From contig CAJUTU010000007.1 of the NCBI GenBank assembly GCA_910589385.1, positions 33,825-97,824 on the forward strand: a stretch of DNA of 64,000 nucleotides, in the 5' to 3' direction. This document shows positions 52,883 through 61,994 of this stretch, piece after piece (the first letter of the stretch is position 1; the number at the start of each line of letters is the position of its first letter). The notes under the pieces were generated by a model that worked only from the letters and a program-made list of their open reading frames with translations, ran no database searches and was not told where the DNA came from. This DNA is from an uncultured Lachnospiraceae bacterium. Its GTDB lineage: Bacteria; Bacillota; Clostridia; Lachnospirales; Lachnospiraceae. The position numbers and the translations under genes were made by a program.

Positions 52883-52897
52883 ATAGCCTGTCCCTTT

Positions 52898-53233
52898 TTA
52901 TAATATTACGGAAACTGCCAGCATATCTCTGACATAAAGTACAGACCATAATACGACGGCTCCCCAGCCTGCCAGAGCCCGGATCATATCCCACCTGTCT
53001 TTCGTCCTAAGTGCTCTCACCGTGTATCCGGATGCCGGAAGCGTAAACGTCAGCGCCCAAAAGCCTTTGACTATTTCTATATCTAAAAATTCCTGTATGA
53101 ATGAAAAAACAATACACAGTATCATTATCATAGCAAAAGCGACATTTCCGCCTTCTCTTAAAAGATCATTTTCATACAAATCTGCTCCCTTGTTTTCCTT
53201 CCTGCTCTTTTGCAATATCTCTTCCCTGTCCAT
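52898..53233 (-). CDS. Small membrane protein paired with the XRE regulator
   Basis: 111 residues from the ATG at 53233 (GGAGGG upstream). A charged front (EEILQKSRKENKGADLYEND) is followed by about three hydrophobic segments (33-50, 56-70, 88-108). Such proteins are regularly found directly before small XRE regulators in Firmicutes. Function unknown; a stress- or envelope-responsive role is a guess. Confidence 0.75.
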   Translation of the reverse strand: MDREEILQKSRKENKGADLYENDLLREGGNVAFAMIMILCIVFSFIQEFLDIEIVKGFWALTFTLPASGYTVRALRTKDRWDMIRALAGWGAVVLWSVLYVRDMLAVSVIL

Positions 53234-53263
53234 GGCCAGCCCTCCAAAAGTAAACCCCTTTGC

Positions 53264-53312
53264 CAAGTTTTCTTGTATATCTTTATTATAGCATGACAAG
53301 TTTTCTTGTCAA
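53264..53312 (-). promoter_or_regulatory. Promoter and twin operators of the membrane protein-XRE operon
   Basis: On the minus strand TTGACA (53307-53312), a 16-base spacer and TATAAT (53285-53290). A perfect palindrome GACAAG-TTTT-CTTGTC covers 53295-53310, over the spacer and -35. A second copy, CAAGTTTTCTTG, lies at 53264-53275 just downstream. Two like-sized sites fit cooperative XRE repression. Confidence 0.75.
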
Positions 53313-53459
53313 TCATTTTAGAAACATTTTGAACGAACTAAGGTCTTATAGTCTGGAAAATCATATTGGAACATCACCCTGCCAATGAACCAAAGGTTCT
53401 GATAAGATTATGAGCTTACCCAGCGCTTTCCTCTACTGATTAATTTCTTTCAATCCCTT

Positions 53460-55049
53460 TTATACAATTGCTTCAATAAGCGTTTTCTCACCCACAATAA
53501 TTTTACGGACACCTACCTGTTTCTTTTTATTAAAATTGAAGCTAAGCATATATCCTTTTTGCAAATGGTAATCTTCCAAATAGCCAATCAACTGATTTTC
53601 ACCACGGAGATTATATTCTTTTCCATGGTAAATCTTCATCTCTATGATATATTGCTGTCCCAGATAATCCACGATGACATCAGTACGACCCATACTTCTG
53701 GTTCTGGATTCTATATAATAATTTCCAGTTCCATTAATGATAGGTTTCAAATATAGTAAAAACAGACGTCGTCCATTTTCCTCAACAAACTTATCTGGAC
53801 TATCCGCATAAATATCTGTAAAATGCTCCACAAACTTTCTCAATATCAATTCCATATCCAGATTATTTCCATGTATAAACTGATTCTTTATCTGCAGCGA
53901 CGCAGAATAAGTACTGCTCCTCAGCATATCCTCTGACAGATAGTAGTTATACAGTCTCATCTCAAAAATCCTGTTTGAAACTACTATCTGTTCGTCAACA
54001 CATTTTATAAATCCGAAGCGAATGCCCATATCCATTGCCAGATTATCCGGATTATATGCAATACTCTTTCCCGTAAACAAAACTGCATAAATCATTTCAG
54101 ACAGTTCTGGATAATCATCAAACTTCTTCCGCATATCATCAAATAATGTGTTCGGTTCATATAATATCATCCTTACTGCTGTCTGAAAACCGTCCTTTGT
54201 CCATGCTGAAGGCTTGTCAGGATAATCTTCAGTTCCGACAATCTGCTCGTCTATGATTTTGCACAATCTGGATACGAGAAATGGATAACCTGACGTATAG
54301 TCATATAATTGCCTGCTCATATCGCTGATATCCATCCCTGTGTGATAATCCTGCTCGTAATCCCACAGCATCCCTTCAATTCCTGCTGTTGTAAGACTCA
54401 TATTGATATTAAAATCAGCTGCAATGTTCCATGGACTATTATATTTTGACTCTTCTTGTACATGTAATTTCAATTTTAAATTTTTAATATCATACACCCC
54501 GGCAAGAATTACCGATTTGAAGGTATGGTCTCTTCCACTCTTCTGCCTCAGATATTTCTCCCTCAACAATCCTAGAAATGACAAAAAAATCTGATTATCT
54601 GCATTTTTATCTACTTCATCAATGGTCAGTATTAATTCCCGATCACTCTTACTGCACAAAGCCGTTATTTTTCTCCCAAAGTCACGCAAAGGAAATTCTT
54701 CCGATACTGGCGTCTGCCACTCTTTACATAAACTCTCAGAGACACCTTGTGTCTCCAGGCGTTCGGAAATATCCATGGCCAATCCTCTGGCAAGCGCTCC
54801 CAATGATTGAAAGTATTCGTCTGCAGCCTCAAAACTAATATCAATCACAATATATTTTTCTTTTAGTTTATGGTAAAGCAATTCCAGCGTTGTTGTCTTC
54901 CCAAACTGGCGGGCACGATTGATCGTAAAATATTCTCCCTCTTCAATATAATCATCTATAATTTGATTAATCATATCTGCCGTATCCACCATATAGTGCA
55001 AAGAAGGTATGCATATACCTGTAGTATTAAACTTTTTATTAAATGCCAT
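53460..55049 (-). CDS. AAA-ATPase with C-terminal PD-(D/E)XK nuclease-like domain
   Basis: 529 residues from the ATG at 55049 (GGGAGG upstream). Walker A is NRARQFGKTTTLELL (about 45), Walker B is ELILTIDEVDK (about 135). The middle is helical. Near the end GRTDVIVDYLGQQYIIEMKI has the D...ExK pattern of the PDDEXK_9/DUF1703 nuclease-like domain. These AAA/DUF1703 proteins are multi-copy in gut Firmicutes and Bacteroidetes; their function is not known, with defence or DNA repair proposed from the fold. A deletion relic of a close relative is at 57701-57910. Confidence 0.8.
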   Translation of the reverse strand: MAFNKKFNTTGICIPSLHYMVDTADMINQIIDDYIEEGEYFTINRARQFGKTTTLELLYHKLKEKYIVIDISFEAADEYFQSLGALARGLAMDISERLETQGVSESLCKEWQTPVSEEFPLRDFGRKITALCSKSDRELILTIDEVDKNADNQIFLSFLGLLREKYLRQKSGRDHTFKSVILAGVYDIKNLKLKLHVQEESKYNSPWNIAADFNINMSLTTAGIEGMLWDYEQDYHTGMDISDMSRQLYDYTSGYPFLVSRLCKIIDEQIVGTEDYPDKPSAWTKDGFQTAVRMILYEPNTLFDDMRKKFDDYPELSEMIYAVLFTGKSIAYNPDNLAMDMGIRFGFIKCVDEQIVVSNRIFEMRLYNYYLSEDMLRSSTYSASLQIKNQFIHGNNLDMELILRKFVEHFTDIYADSPDKFVEENGRRLFLLYLKPIINGTGNYYIESRTRSMGRTDVIVDYLGQQYIIEMKIYHGKEYNLRGENQLIGYLEDYHLQKGYMLSFNFNKKKQVGVRKIIVGEKTLIEAIV

Positions 55050-55137
55050 ATGCCGACCTCCCTTTATATATCCAGTTTTTTCAGTAATATCAAGATTTCT
55101 CTGATTCCTCATAACCAATAAGGATATCCATGCTGTC

Positions 55138-55335
55138 ATGAAAAAATATATCGGTGGGATTTCTTATAAGACGCTGAGTTCTACCTTGAAGGAGTTAGAG
55201 GCCGATCAATTAGTAGACCGGAAAGAATATCCCTAGATTCCTCCGAAGGTAGAATACAGCCTTACCGAGCGTGGGAAATCTTTGATTCCCATATTGGATG
55301 GAATGTGCGAATAGGGAGAACAGAACAGGATCTAG
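55138..55335 (+). pseudogene. HxlR-type regulator fragment with three in-frame TAG
   Basis: The frame reads IGGISYKTLSSTLKELEADQ then LVDRKEYP, a TAG (55234), IPPKVEYSLTERGKSLIPIL then DGMCE, a TAG (55312), GEQNRI, a TAG (55333). HxlR proteins have YPQ-PPKVEYSLTE and CEWG here, so the first two TAG sit at a conserved Gln and Trp codon (CAG and TGG changed by single transitions). The first 30 or so residues are absent. Confidence 0.75.
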
Positions 55336-55358
55336 CAAGATTTACACACGCTTACTTC

Positions 55359-56015
55359 TTATATCTTCCTGTCTATCGGCTTTCCTGCATTTTCCACGGA
55401 TTCCCTCGTGATCCCGTCCAATGCTCCGGCCGGGATCGGCATCCCGGCCCTCCAGGAAGGATCCGCCGCTTTCGCTGCATTGACAAATGCCCGGTTGTAG
55501 GAACGTTCATACTGCTGTAAGGTATATCCCGCCGCCAGACGGTCGTTTTTCTGTACTTTTCGATACATATTTGTATATACGTCTGACCGTCTTGTTGTAT
55601 CGCCATTATGGATACCGTTCTCTCGCAGAAATTCTTTCTTTGTCAGCTCAAACATCTCGTCTTTGCTGCTCTCTGGAATCGAAATGATGCGATTGCGGCT
55701 GGCCGCATTTTCCTCTGTCACCAGAAGGCCTGCAAGTCCGGTTCTCGGATTAATATAGTCCCCATCCTTATCATAATTTTTCATCAGGTTTTTAATAGCC
55801 TGGGGATTTGTATACATTGCCCCGTTTCCGTTTTTCATCATTTCTTTAATAACGGTTTTATATTGCACGCTATTTGTATCGATACCGGCTTTTTTTAACT
55901 GTGCCTGTACGGAACTGCTGTTTAACTGTGACAACTGGAAACTTCCGATCGGATTCGTCTTCGGTGTTCCGAGCATGCTTTGAAATAAAAAACTATAATC
56001 TATGATTCTTGACAT
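55359..56015 (-). CDS. Hypothetical soluble protein
   Basis: 218 residues from the ATG at 56015 (GGGAGGG upstream). Begins MSRIIDYSFLFQSML; includes NYDKDGDYINPRTGLAGLLV, where DKDGD recalls a calcium-binding loop, and ends in a basic, polar tail. No signal peptide or membrane segment. I do not recognise the family with certainty. It is codon-normal and probably expressed. Confidence 0.6.
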   Translation of the reverse strand: MSRIIDYSFLFQSMLGTPKTNPIGSFQLSQLNSSSVQAQLKKAGIDTNSVQYKTVIKEMMKNGNGAMYTNPQAIKNLMKNYDKDGDYINPRTGLAGLLVTEENAASRNRIISIPESSKDEMFELTKKEFLRENGIHNGDTTRRSDVYTNMYRKVQKNDRLAAGYTLQQYERSYNRAFVNAAKAADPSWRAGMPIPAGALDGITRESVENAGKPIDRKI

Positions 56016-56175
56016 AACCAAACCCTCCCTGATTCTAAACTTTGAAATCCGTTTCACATCATACCCTGATATCCTCCCGCAATACGTGTCCCTCCAGAAT
56101 AGACCGCACCCGATAAAATATCGCTTTATAATATGTATATCGGTTTCTTTCTGGGAAAAGTTTAGTCCTCATGGG

Positions 56176-56288
56176 CTATTTCACAGAAATCAACTCATAC
56201 GCCTTTGTTCCCAGTCCATCATTTGCACACTCCCACATACAGCGTTTACAGCCCGTACCTATATTCTTGATTACTCCTCCAGATCTTC
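56176..56288 (-). pseudogene. Deletion remnant of a DUF362 ferredoxin gene
   Basis: One minus-strand frame gives GGVIKNIGTGC, then KRCMWECANDGL, then GTKAYELISVK and a TAG. These are three separate blocks of the DUF362 protein encoded at 7299-8438 (GGAIKNIGMGC, MRCMRECANNGL, GTDEYELISVK), joined in frame with about 30 and 140 residues removed. In the intact gene both ends of each missing piece carry a short direct repeat (GGGCTG; GGNCTGG). A tail of about 80 unassigned bases separates it from the MATE stop. Confidence 0.8.
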
Positions 56289-56367
56289 CCTATACTTGAA
56301 TTATACAGGAAGATCCTTTAACGCTGTTTTATACCTTTCTGGACGAAGTTCTCCCTGCAAGGACATT

Positions 56368-57726
56368 TTATAATTCCCTGGTCAGGTCTTTCACCCATAT
56401 GTATTTTTTATAGTGATACATGACCCACGGAATCTTACCCACCTCATCCAGGCAGGTGCATGCATAGACCACCAGCACCGGCCAATTCAAGAAAAATGTT
56501 CCTGCCACCGCCAGCGGGATAGCGATCCCCCACATACAGACTGCCAGGCTGTACATATCGAACATCGTATCTCCTCCGGCCGCAAATATCCCGTTGATGA
56601 TGATCGTATTTACCGTACGGCCAACCATATAAAATGCCATGATCACCATCATTCCAATCAGATACCGCTCCGCCTGGTCCGTCATCTTCACGAAGCCTGT
56701 GACAAACGGTGTCACCGCAAGCATGATCGCGGTAGACAAAAAGCCTGTCAGAAACGCGATCTTCGCAAGCCGGTCCCCATAGCATTTTCCCCGGTCCAGA
56801 TTCCCGGCGCCCAGCTCATTTCCCACAAGGATCCCTCCGCCGCTTGCCAGGCCGTTGCACAGGCAGCAGACCAGATCCCTCACCACGGCAGCAATCGAGT
56901 TCGCCGCAGTCGCATCTGTTCCAAGATGCCCCATAAAAGCAGAATAGGACGTGAATCCGATTCCCCAGAACAGGCTGGCGCCCAGCAGTGGAAGCGCACA
57001 TCTCTGGAAATCACCGAAAAGCAGGCGGTTCCTTTTGAAAAGCCTGCTCCAATCCGGGCGGATATATCCTTCCCGGTGGGAAAACAGTACGACCCAGGCT
57101 AGTTCTATAACCCTTGCGATCAAAGTAGCCGTTGCTGCTCCCTGGACCTCCATCGCAGGCATCCCAAAAAGACCGAAGATAAACACTGCATTGAGGATGA
57201 TATTGATGATCACCGCACCGGAGCTGACAACCGCTGTCTGCAGCGCATGTTCGCTGACCTTCATAATGGCAAGGTAACACTGCGAAATACCCGTGAGCAG
57301 ATAAGACCACCCGGCCACCTTCAGATAGCGGATTCCGATTATGATTAACGCCTCTTCGTCTGTAAAGATCAGCATCAGATACCGCGGAAAAAAGACGCAT
57401 CCGATAAAAAAGAGCAAAGACACTCCAATACACAGGCGGAGCCCGATACAGAAAATATCATTCACTGTCTTAGTATCTTTCTTTCCCCAATACTGTGCTC
57501 CCAGGATGACGATCGGCGCGATGACCGCCGTCAATATCATGTTCTGGATAAACTGGATCTGTGTTGCCAGCGACACTGCTGACATGGAATTTTGCGCCAC
57601 ACGTCCCAGCATCAGTGCGTCCGCGGCAGCTACTGACGCAAGCATCAGATTCTGGAACGCAATCGGTACTGCAAGCTGCCATAATTTTTTCAAAAATACC
57701 TTATCCGAAAATAATTTTTCTCTCAT
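56368..57726 (-). CDS. MATE-family efflux transporter
   Basis: 452 residues from the ATG at 57726. About 12 membrane segments with VAAADALMLGRVAQNSM, IVILGAQYWGKKDTKTV and GGGILVGNELGAGNLDRGK at conserved sites. Its start codon and upstream signals lie inside the tail of the AAA-ATPase remnant (57701-57910), in another frame, so it has probably acquired a new leader by deletion. Confidence 0.88.
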   Translation of the reverse strand: MREKLFSDKVFLKKLWQLAVPIAFQNLMLASVAAADALMLGRVAQNSMSAVSLATQIQFIQNMILTAVIAPIVILGAQYWGKKDTKTVNDIFCIGLRLCIGVSLLFFIGCVFFPRYLMLIFTDEEALIIIGIRYLKVAGWSYLLTGISQCYLAIMKVSEHALQTAVVSSGAVIINIILNAVFIFGLFGMPAMEVQGAATATLIARVIELAWVVLFSHREGYIRPDWSRLFKRNRLLFGDFQRCALPLLGASLFWGIGFTSYSAFMGHLGTDATAANSIAAVVRDLVCCLCNGLASGGGILVGNELGAGNLDRGKCYGDRLAKIAFLTGFLSTAIMLAVTPFVTGFVKMTDQAERYLIGMMVIMAFYMVGRTVNTIIINGIFAAGGDTMFDMYSLAVCMWGIAIPLAVAGTFFLNWPVLVVYACTCLDEVGKIPWVMYHYKKYIWVKDLTREL

Positions 57727-57910
57727 TATATACAACCGCCTCAATCAATATTTTATCCTTGAGAATAATACGTTTGACTCCTATTTCCTTATTTTTATTA
57801 AAATGAAAACTCAGCATATATCCTTTGATCTGGGCCAGGAGGGAACTGATATCAACCATATAATGCAGACTGGGTTTGCAGCCAGCAGTTACATTAAATT
57901 TTTTTCCCAT
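57701..57910 (-). pseudogene. Deletion remnant of an AAA/PD-(D/E)XK gene
   Basis: 69 codons: KKFNVTAGCKPSLHYMVDIS (N-terminus of the AAA family) is joined at LLAQ-IKG to GYMLSFHFNKNKEIGVKRII (C-terminus). The intact relative at 53460-55049 has these as its first 20 and last 35 residues, with about 470 residues between. The frame is preserved. The remnant overlaps the start of the MATE gene. Confidence 0.8.
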
Positions 57911-58157
57911 AATGCCATACCTTGTTTTATATTTTGCTTTCAGTATACCCGATTTCTTTTATACACACAACTACAATTTAATCATCCTAAAAAAGTTCAA
58001 TATCATAACATGTTTTTTCCGAAAATATATCAATTTTCTCTAGAAATCCCAAAATAAGAAAAGAAAACATCAATGAATCTGACCGTTTTAAACAATCGTA
58101 AAAAACGGGAAAAGAATTATAATTTAAGTATAAAAAGTAATGAATGGAGGGTGAGAA
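57911..58157 (+). promoter_or_regulatory. Leader of the GH78-GPH operon
   Basis: About 250 AT-rich bases. A TATAAT at 58118-58123 lies 34 bases before the ATG, but no good -35 precedes it, as expected for a promoter needing an activator such as the AraC protein at 61995. GGAGGG precedes the start codon. Confidence 0.4.
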
Positions 58158-60455
58158 ATGCTGGACGCAAGAAAAAACTGGATCAGGCCGAAAAATGATA
58201 TTGTAAAAGATAGGCCAATGAGAATGCTTTTCCGCAGAAGTTTTTCCTTTGACGAGATGCCGGAAACAGCACAGCTCATGGTTTCGGCGGATTCCAGATA
58301 TAAGCTGTACGCGAATGGCCAGCTTGTGGAAGCCGGTCCGTGTAAGGGAGACAGTGAAGTCTGGTTTTATGACACTTTAGAGTTGGCTTCTTATCTGCGG
58401 ACAGGAAAGAACGTGATTGCGGTAGAAGTGCTTGCATTTCCAAATGAACATGGAAACGGGAGTTTTAGCATTTTCCGCACAGGGCATCCAGGACTGTTCG
58501 TGTCAGGAAAAGCAGAGAGCCGCCATATAGCGATCGACCTGTCTGCGGATGAACAATGGAGGGGATGTGTAGATCCTGGTTTTTCTATTATCAAGGAGTC
58601 AGATCTTTTTGCGCCCCTGCAAATGCTGGAGGAGCGAAAAGCACATCCGGAACTGATCCACTGGAAACTGGCAGATTATGATGATTCCTCATGGGAAAAT
58701 GTAGTTTACGATACGCAGCTCAGCGCGGAATTCAGCCCCGGAAATTTAAGTGAACGTAAGATTCCGTTCCTTTATCGGGAAAATAAGCATTTTATTGATG
58801 TCAGAATGGTTCAGACGGAAAAGGAAATGCATGAGCTGGACGCGTTTCTGGAAGGTAATCATCCGGTCACCGTTGAGAAAAACCAGAAACTGATCCTGGA
58901 ACTCAATGCCGGTGAAGAAGAGACCGGATACCTGCGCCTGAATATCGCAGGCGGAAAAGGGAGTGTTGTGAAGTTACTCACTTCCGAGGGATATGTACAG
59001 GAGGGATTCCAGGGCGATCTGAAGGTTCCCTTTAAAAAAGACCGTCTTGATATGGAAAACGGATACCTCTACGGATTTACAGATACTTATTATCCGGCCG
59101 GAAACGGAACCCATGACAGGCCGGAAGAATACACCCCCTTTTGGTTCCGGACTTTCCGCTTTGTACGCCTGGAAGTAGAGACAAAGGAGGAACCGATGAC
59201 CCTGTTATCTTTTGACTATGACGAAACAGGGTATCCGCTGGAGGTAAAGACAACGGCTGCGGCAGACGATCCGGATTTTGAGGCGATATGGGATATCTCC
59301 GAAAGGTCACTTCGCAGGTGTATGCATGAGACTTATGAAGACTGCCCGTTTTATGAACAGCTCCAGTATGTCATGGATTCCAGAACACAGATCCTTTATA
59401 CATATGCTGTTTCGGGGGATGACAGGCTTGCCAGAAAATGTATAGATGATTTCCGACGTTCCCAGCGCAGTGACGGCCTGACGAATTCCAGTCATCCGAA
59501 TTACGAATCCAATGTGATCCCGGGATTTTCTATTTACTATATCTTCATGGTATATGACCATATGATGTATTTTGGAGATAAGGAGCTGCTCCGGGAACAT
59601 TTGCCGCATATTGACCGTGTGCTGGGATTCTTCCACAAACATTTGACGGAACAGGGATATGTGGACAAAGTCGGCGGACTGAACGGCCGCGCGAGGTTCT
59701 GGTCTTTCATTGACTGGGCCGCGGAATGGAAACAGACATCAGGGATTCCGCCTGCGACTCTGCAGGGGCCGATTACGATGGAAAGCCTTATATATATCTA
59801 TGGACTTAAGGCGGCAGCAGAAATCGCATCCTATCTTGGATTTACAGACCTGGCTGACAGCTTCTGTCTGGAAGCAGAAAAAGTACAGGACGCAGTGTTG
59901 AAGTTTATGATGGGCAAGAAAGGCATGCTGACAGATGGTCCCGGGGTTGAGGATTATTCGCAGCATGTGCAGGTGTTTGCCGTATTGACAGGCACTATCA
60001 GCCGTGAGGAAGGAAGAAAGGCGCTTCTTGAAACGATTGAGAAAAAAGAAGAGTATCCACAGTGTTCCGTAGCCATGGCATTTTATCTGTTCAGGGCGCT
60101 GGAGGAGACGGGGCTGTATGAATATACGCGGGAGTACTGGGGAATCTGGAGACGGATGCTTGCAAGACATAGTACCACTTGTATTGAAGATGAAATCCAG
60201 GAACGTTCGGACTGCCATGCGTGGGGCGCTCTGATCTTATATGAGCTGCCAACTGTCATCCTGGGTGTCAGGCCGGGAGGACCAGGGTATCAGTCGGTCA
60301 TGATCCATCCACAGCCTGGATATCTGAAAGAGGCGGAGGGGGATGTTATTACGCCGATGGGAATGGTGCATGTGCATTGGATAAAAGATGAGGATGAGAA
60401 GCTTCAGTTGGAATATGATGCACCGGAAGACGTAACAGTTATAGTAAAGGAATGA
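58158..60455 (+). CDS. GH78-family (alpha-L-rhamnosidase-like) glycosidase
   Basis: 765 residues. N-terminal beta-sandwich domains (YKLYANGQLVEAGPCKGDSE, the carbohydrate-binding-like part) are followed by an (alpha/alpha)6 barrel with ETYEDCPFYEQLQYVMDSRT, the standard GH78 block, and RFWSFIDWAAEWKQTSGIP, with the closing ERSDCHAWGALILYELPTVI. Cytosolic, no signal peptide. It removes terminal rhamnose, by family inference, from an imported glycoside; the transporter gene begins in the next 18 bases. Full length and intact. Confidence 0.85.
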   Translation: MLDARKNWIRPKNDIVKDRPMRMLFRRSFSFDEMPETAQLMVSADSRYKLYANGQLVEAGPCKGDSEVWFYDTLELASYLRTGKNVIAVEVLAFPNEHGNGSFSIFRTGHPGLFVSGKAESRHIAIDLSADEQWRGCVDPGFSIIKESDLFAPLQMLEERKAHPELIHWKLADYDDSSWENVVYDTQLSAEFSPGNLSERKIPFLYRENKHFIDVRMVQTEKEMHELDAFLEGNHPVTVEKNQKLILELNAGEEETGYLRLNIAGGKGSVVKLLTSEGYVQEGFQGDLKVPFKKDRLDMENGYLYGFTDTYYPAGNGTHDRPEEYTPFWFRTFRFVRLEVETKEEPMTLLSFDYDETGYPLEVKTTAAADDPDFEAIWDISERSLRRCMHETYEDCPFYEQLQYVMDSRTQILYTYAVSGDDRLARKCIDDFRRSQRSDGLTNSSHPNYESNVIPGFSIYYIFMVYDHMMYFGDKELLREHLPHIDRVLGFFHKHLTEQGYVDKVGGLNGRARFWSFIDWAAEWKQTSGIPPATLQGPITMESLIYIYGLKAAAEIASYLGFTDLADSFCLEAEKVQDAVLKFMMGKKGMLTDGPGVEDYSQHVQVFAVLTGTISREEGRKALLETIEKKEEYPQCSVAMAFYLFRALEETGLYEYTREYWGIWRRMLARHSTTCIEDEIQERSDCHAWGALILYELPTVILGVRPGGPGYQSVMIHPQPGYLKEAEGDVITPMGMVHVHWIKDEDEKLQLEYDAPEDVTVIVKE

Positions 60456-60472
60456 GAAACGGAGGATATAAA

Positions 60473-61879
60473 ATGAAAGAGGCAATCAAAAAGAAAATGT
60501 CCATGCTGCAGATCGTTGGCTATGGCAGCGGCTGTCTTGGGGCAAATCTGATGAACAATACGGTATCATCATTTATCAGTTTTTATTACACAGAGGTAGC
60601 GGGACTTCCAATCGCGGCAGTCGGAATTATTCTTCTGGCATGCCGTCTGTTGGACGGAGTCTCTGATCTGGTCATGGGTGCGGTCGTGGAGCGTACCTAT
60701 ACCAAAGAGGAAAAAGCACGTCCATGGGTGAAGCGTATGGCGATACCTTTTGGTTTATCTATATTCCTGATGTTCTTATCGCCGTCCTTTGGCATGACAG
60801 GAAAGATTATATGGGCAGTCTGCACTTATATCGCAGGTATCGCTATTATTTATACGGCAGTCATGGTTCCGTATAATACATTGTCTGCAGTTTCTACAGA
60901 AGATGTTGATGAAAGAACAAAGCTTGTTACCGCAAGAAATATGTTCGGTTTTGTAGGCCCGCTGATGATCGGTGCGATCTCTATGCCAATCGTAAATTTC
61001 TTAGGCGCGGGACAGTTCGCATGGTCTGTGCTGACCGGAATATATGGTGTGCTTGGAGCACTCTGCTATCTGTGGGTATATTTCAGCGTAAAGGAAGTCG
61101 GCGCTGAGGAAAGATATGAGGAGTATCTGGCGAAAAAGGATACGCAGCAGACTGTGGCAGAGAAAAAAGAACAGAAGAACCTGCTGGATGACCTTAAGGC
61201 GCTTATCCAGAATAAATACTGGCTTATCGTGCTGTTCATACAGTTGGTCATCTTCTTTAATTACGGTGTAAAAGCAGGATATCAGACTTATTATACAAAA
61301 TATGCCCTTGGAGACACGAACTTTTATTCTTTCCTGTCCTCCTGCGGCATGATCCCGAATATTGCGGTCTGCTTTATGATCCCATGGCTTTCTAAAAAGT
61401 TTGGCAAGAGAAGAATCTCTGTTATCGGCTGTTTCCTTGCTATTTTAGGAGGCATTGTTATGGCGGTCAACCCGGTAAACCGCACACTGATCCTGGTATC
61501 CACGCTTCTGAACTGTGCCGGTATGGCTCCGATCTGCAACTGCGCATTCGCAATGCTTGGCGACACGGCTATTTATAGTGAGTGGAAATCGGGCGTCAGA
61601 AATGAAGGGCTTCTCTTCTCAGCCGAATCCTTTGCAGAAAAAGTGGGCGGGGCGCTTGGAGGCGCCGCTGTAGCCTTTGCTCTGAGTCTCGGTGGATTTG
61701 TCGGAAACGCGGCAGTACAGACAGAATCAGCCATGGCTGTTATGACAGGACTTATGGTGTGGTTCCCGGTAGCCGTAGCGGTCATTTGTATCATAGCGCT
61801 TATTTTCTATGACCTGGATGGAAAGTATGATACGCTTTTTGCTGAGGTTATGGAAAGACGTAATAAATCTGAAAAATAA
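60473..61879 (+). CDS. GPH-family sugar:cation symporter
   Basis: 468 residues from the ATG at 60473 (GGAGG upstream; a frame from 60452 overlaps the GH78 stop). About 12 membrane segments; LGANLMNNTVSSFISFYYTE, RLLDGVSDLVMGAVVERTYT and MLGDTAIYSEWKSGVRNEGL are the GPH hallmarks. It imports the glycoside used by the GH78 enzyme. In the same family as the transporter at 13450. Confidence 0.88.
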   Translation: MKEAIKKKMSMLQIVGYGSGCLGANLMNNTVSSFISFYYTEVAGLPIAAVGIILLACRLLDGVSDLVMGAVVERTYTKEEKARPWVKRMAIPFGLSIFLMFLSPSFGMTGKIIWAVCTYIAGIAIIYTAVMVPYNTLSAVSTEDVDERTKLVTARNMFGFVGPLMIGAISMPIVNFLGAGQFAWSVLTGIYGVLGALCYLWVYFSVKEVGAEERYEEYLAKKDTQQTVAEKKEQKNLLDDLKALIQNKYWLIVLFIQLVIFFNYGVKAGYQTYYTKYALGDTNFYSFLSSCGMIPNIAVCFMIPWLSKKFGKRRISVIGCFLAILGGIVMAVNPVNRTLILVSTLLNCAGMAPICNCAFAMLGDTAIYSEWKSGVRNEGLLFSAESFAEKVGGALGGAAVAFALSLGGFVGNAAVQTESAMAVMTGLMVWFPVAVAVICIIALIFYDLDGKYDTLFAEVMERRNKSEK

Positions 61880-61932
61880 AAAGTATTGATCTGCTATCCA
61901 GAATCGTCAGAAATATCGTTATTCAGCAAAAG

Positions 61933-61984
61933 GAAACATCCCTGTGGGAACCGGTATCTATCGGATTCCTCCAAGGGATGTTTC
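61933..61984. terminator. Hairpin between convergent GPH and AraC genes
   Basis: An 11-bp stem GAAACATCCCT/AGGGATGTTTC (61933-61943 with 61974-61984) with a long inner loop. It can end both converging transcripts; T-tracts are short. Confidence 0.55.
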
Positions 61985-61994
61985 TATTATTGGT

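Noticed and set aside
39739..55335. TAG recoded as an amino acid
   Set aside because: The residues expected at the five TAG codons differ, and intact genes (for example the IspD/TarI gene, the TnpB-like gene and the SGNH lipoprotein) use TAG as a normal stop.
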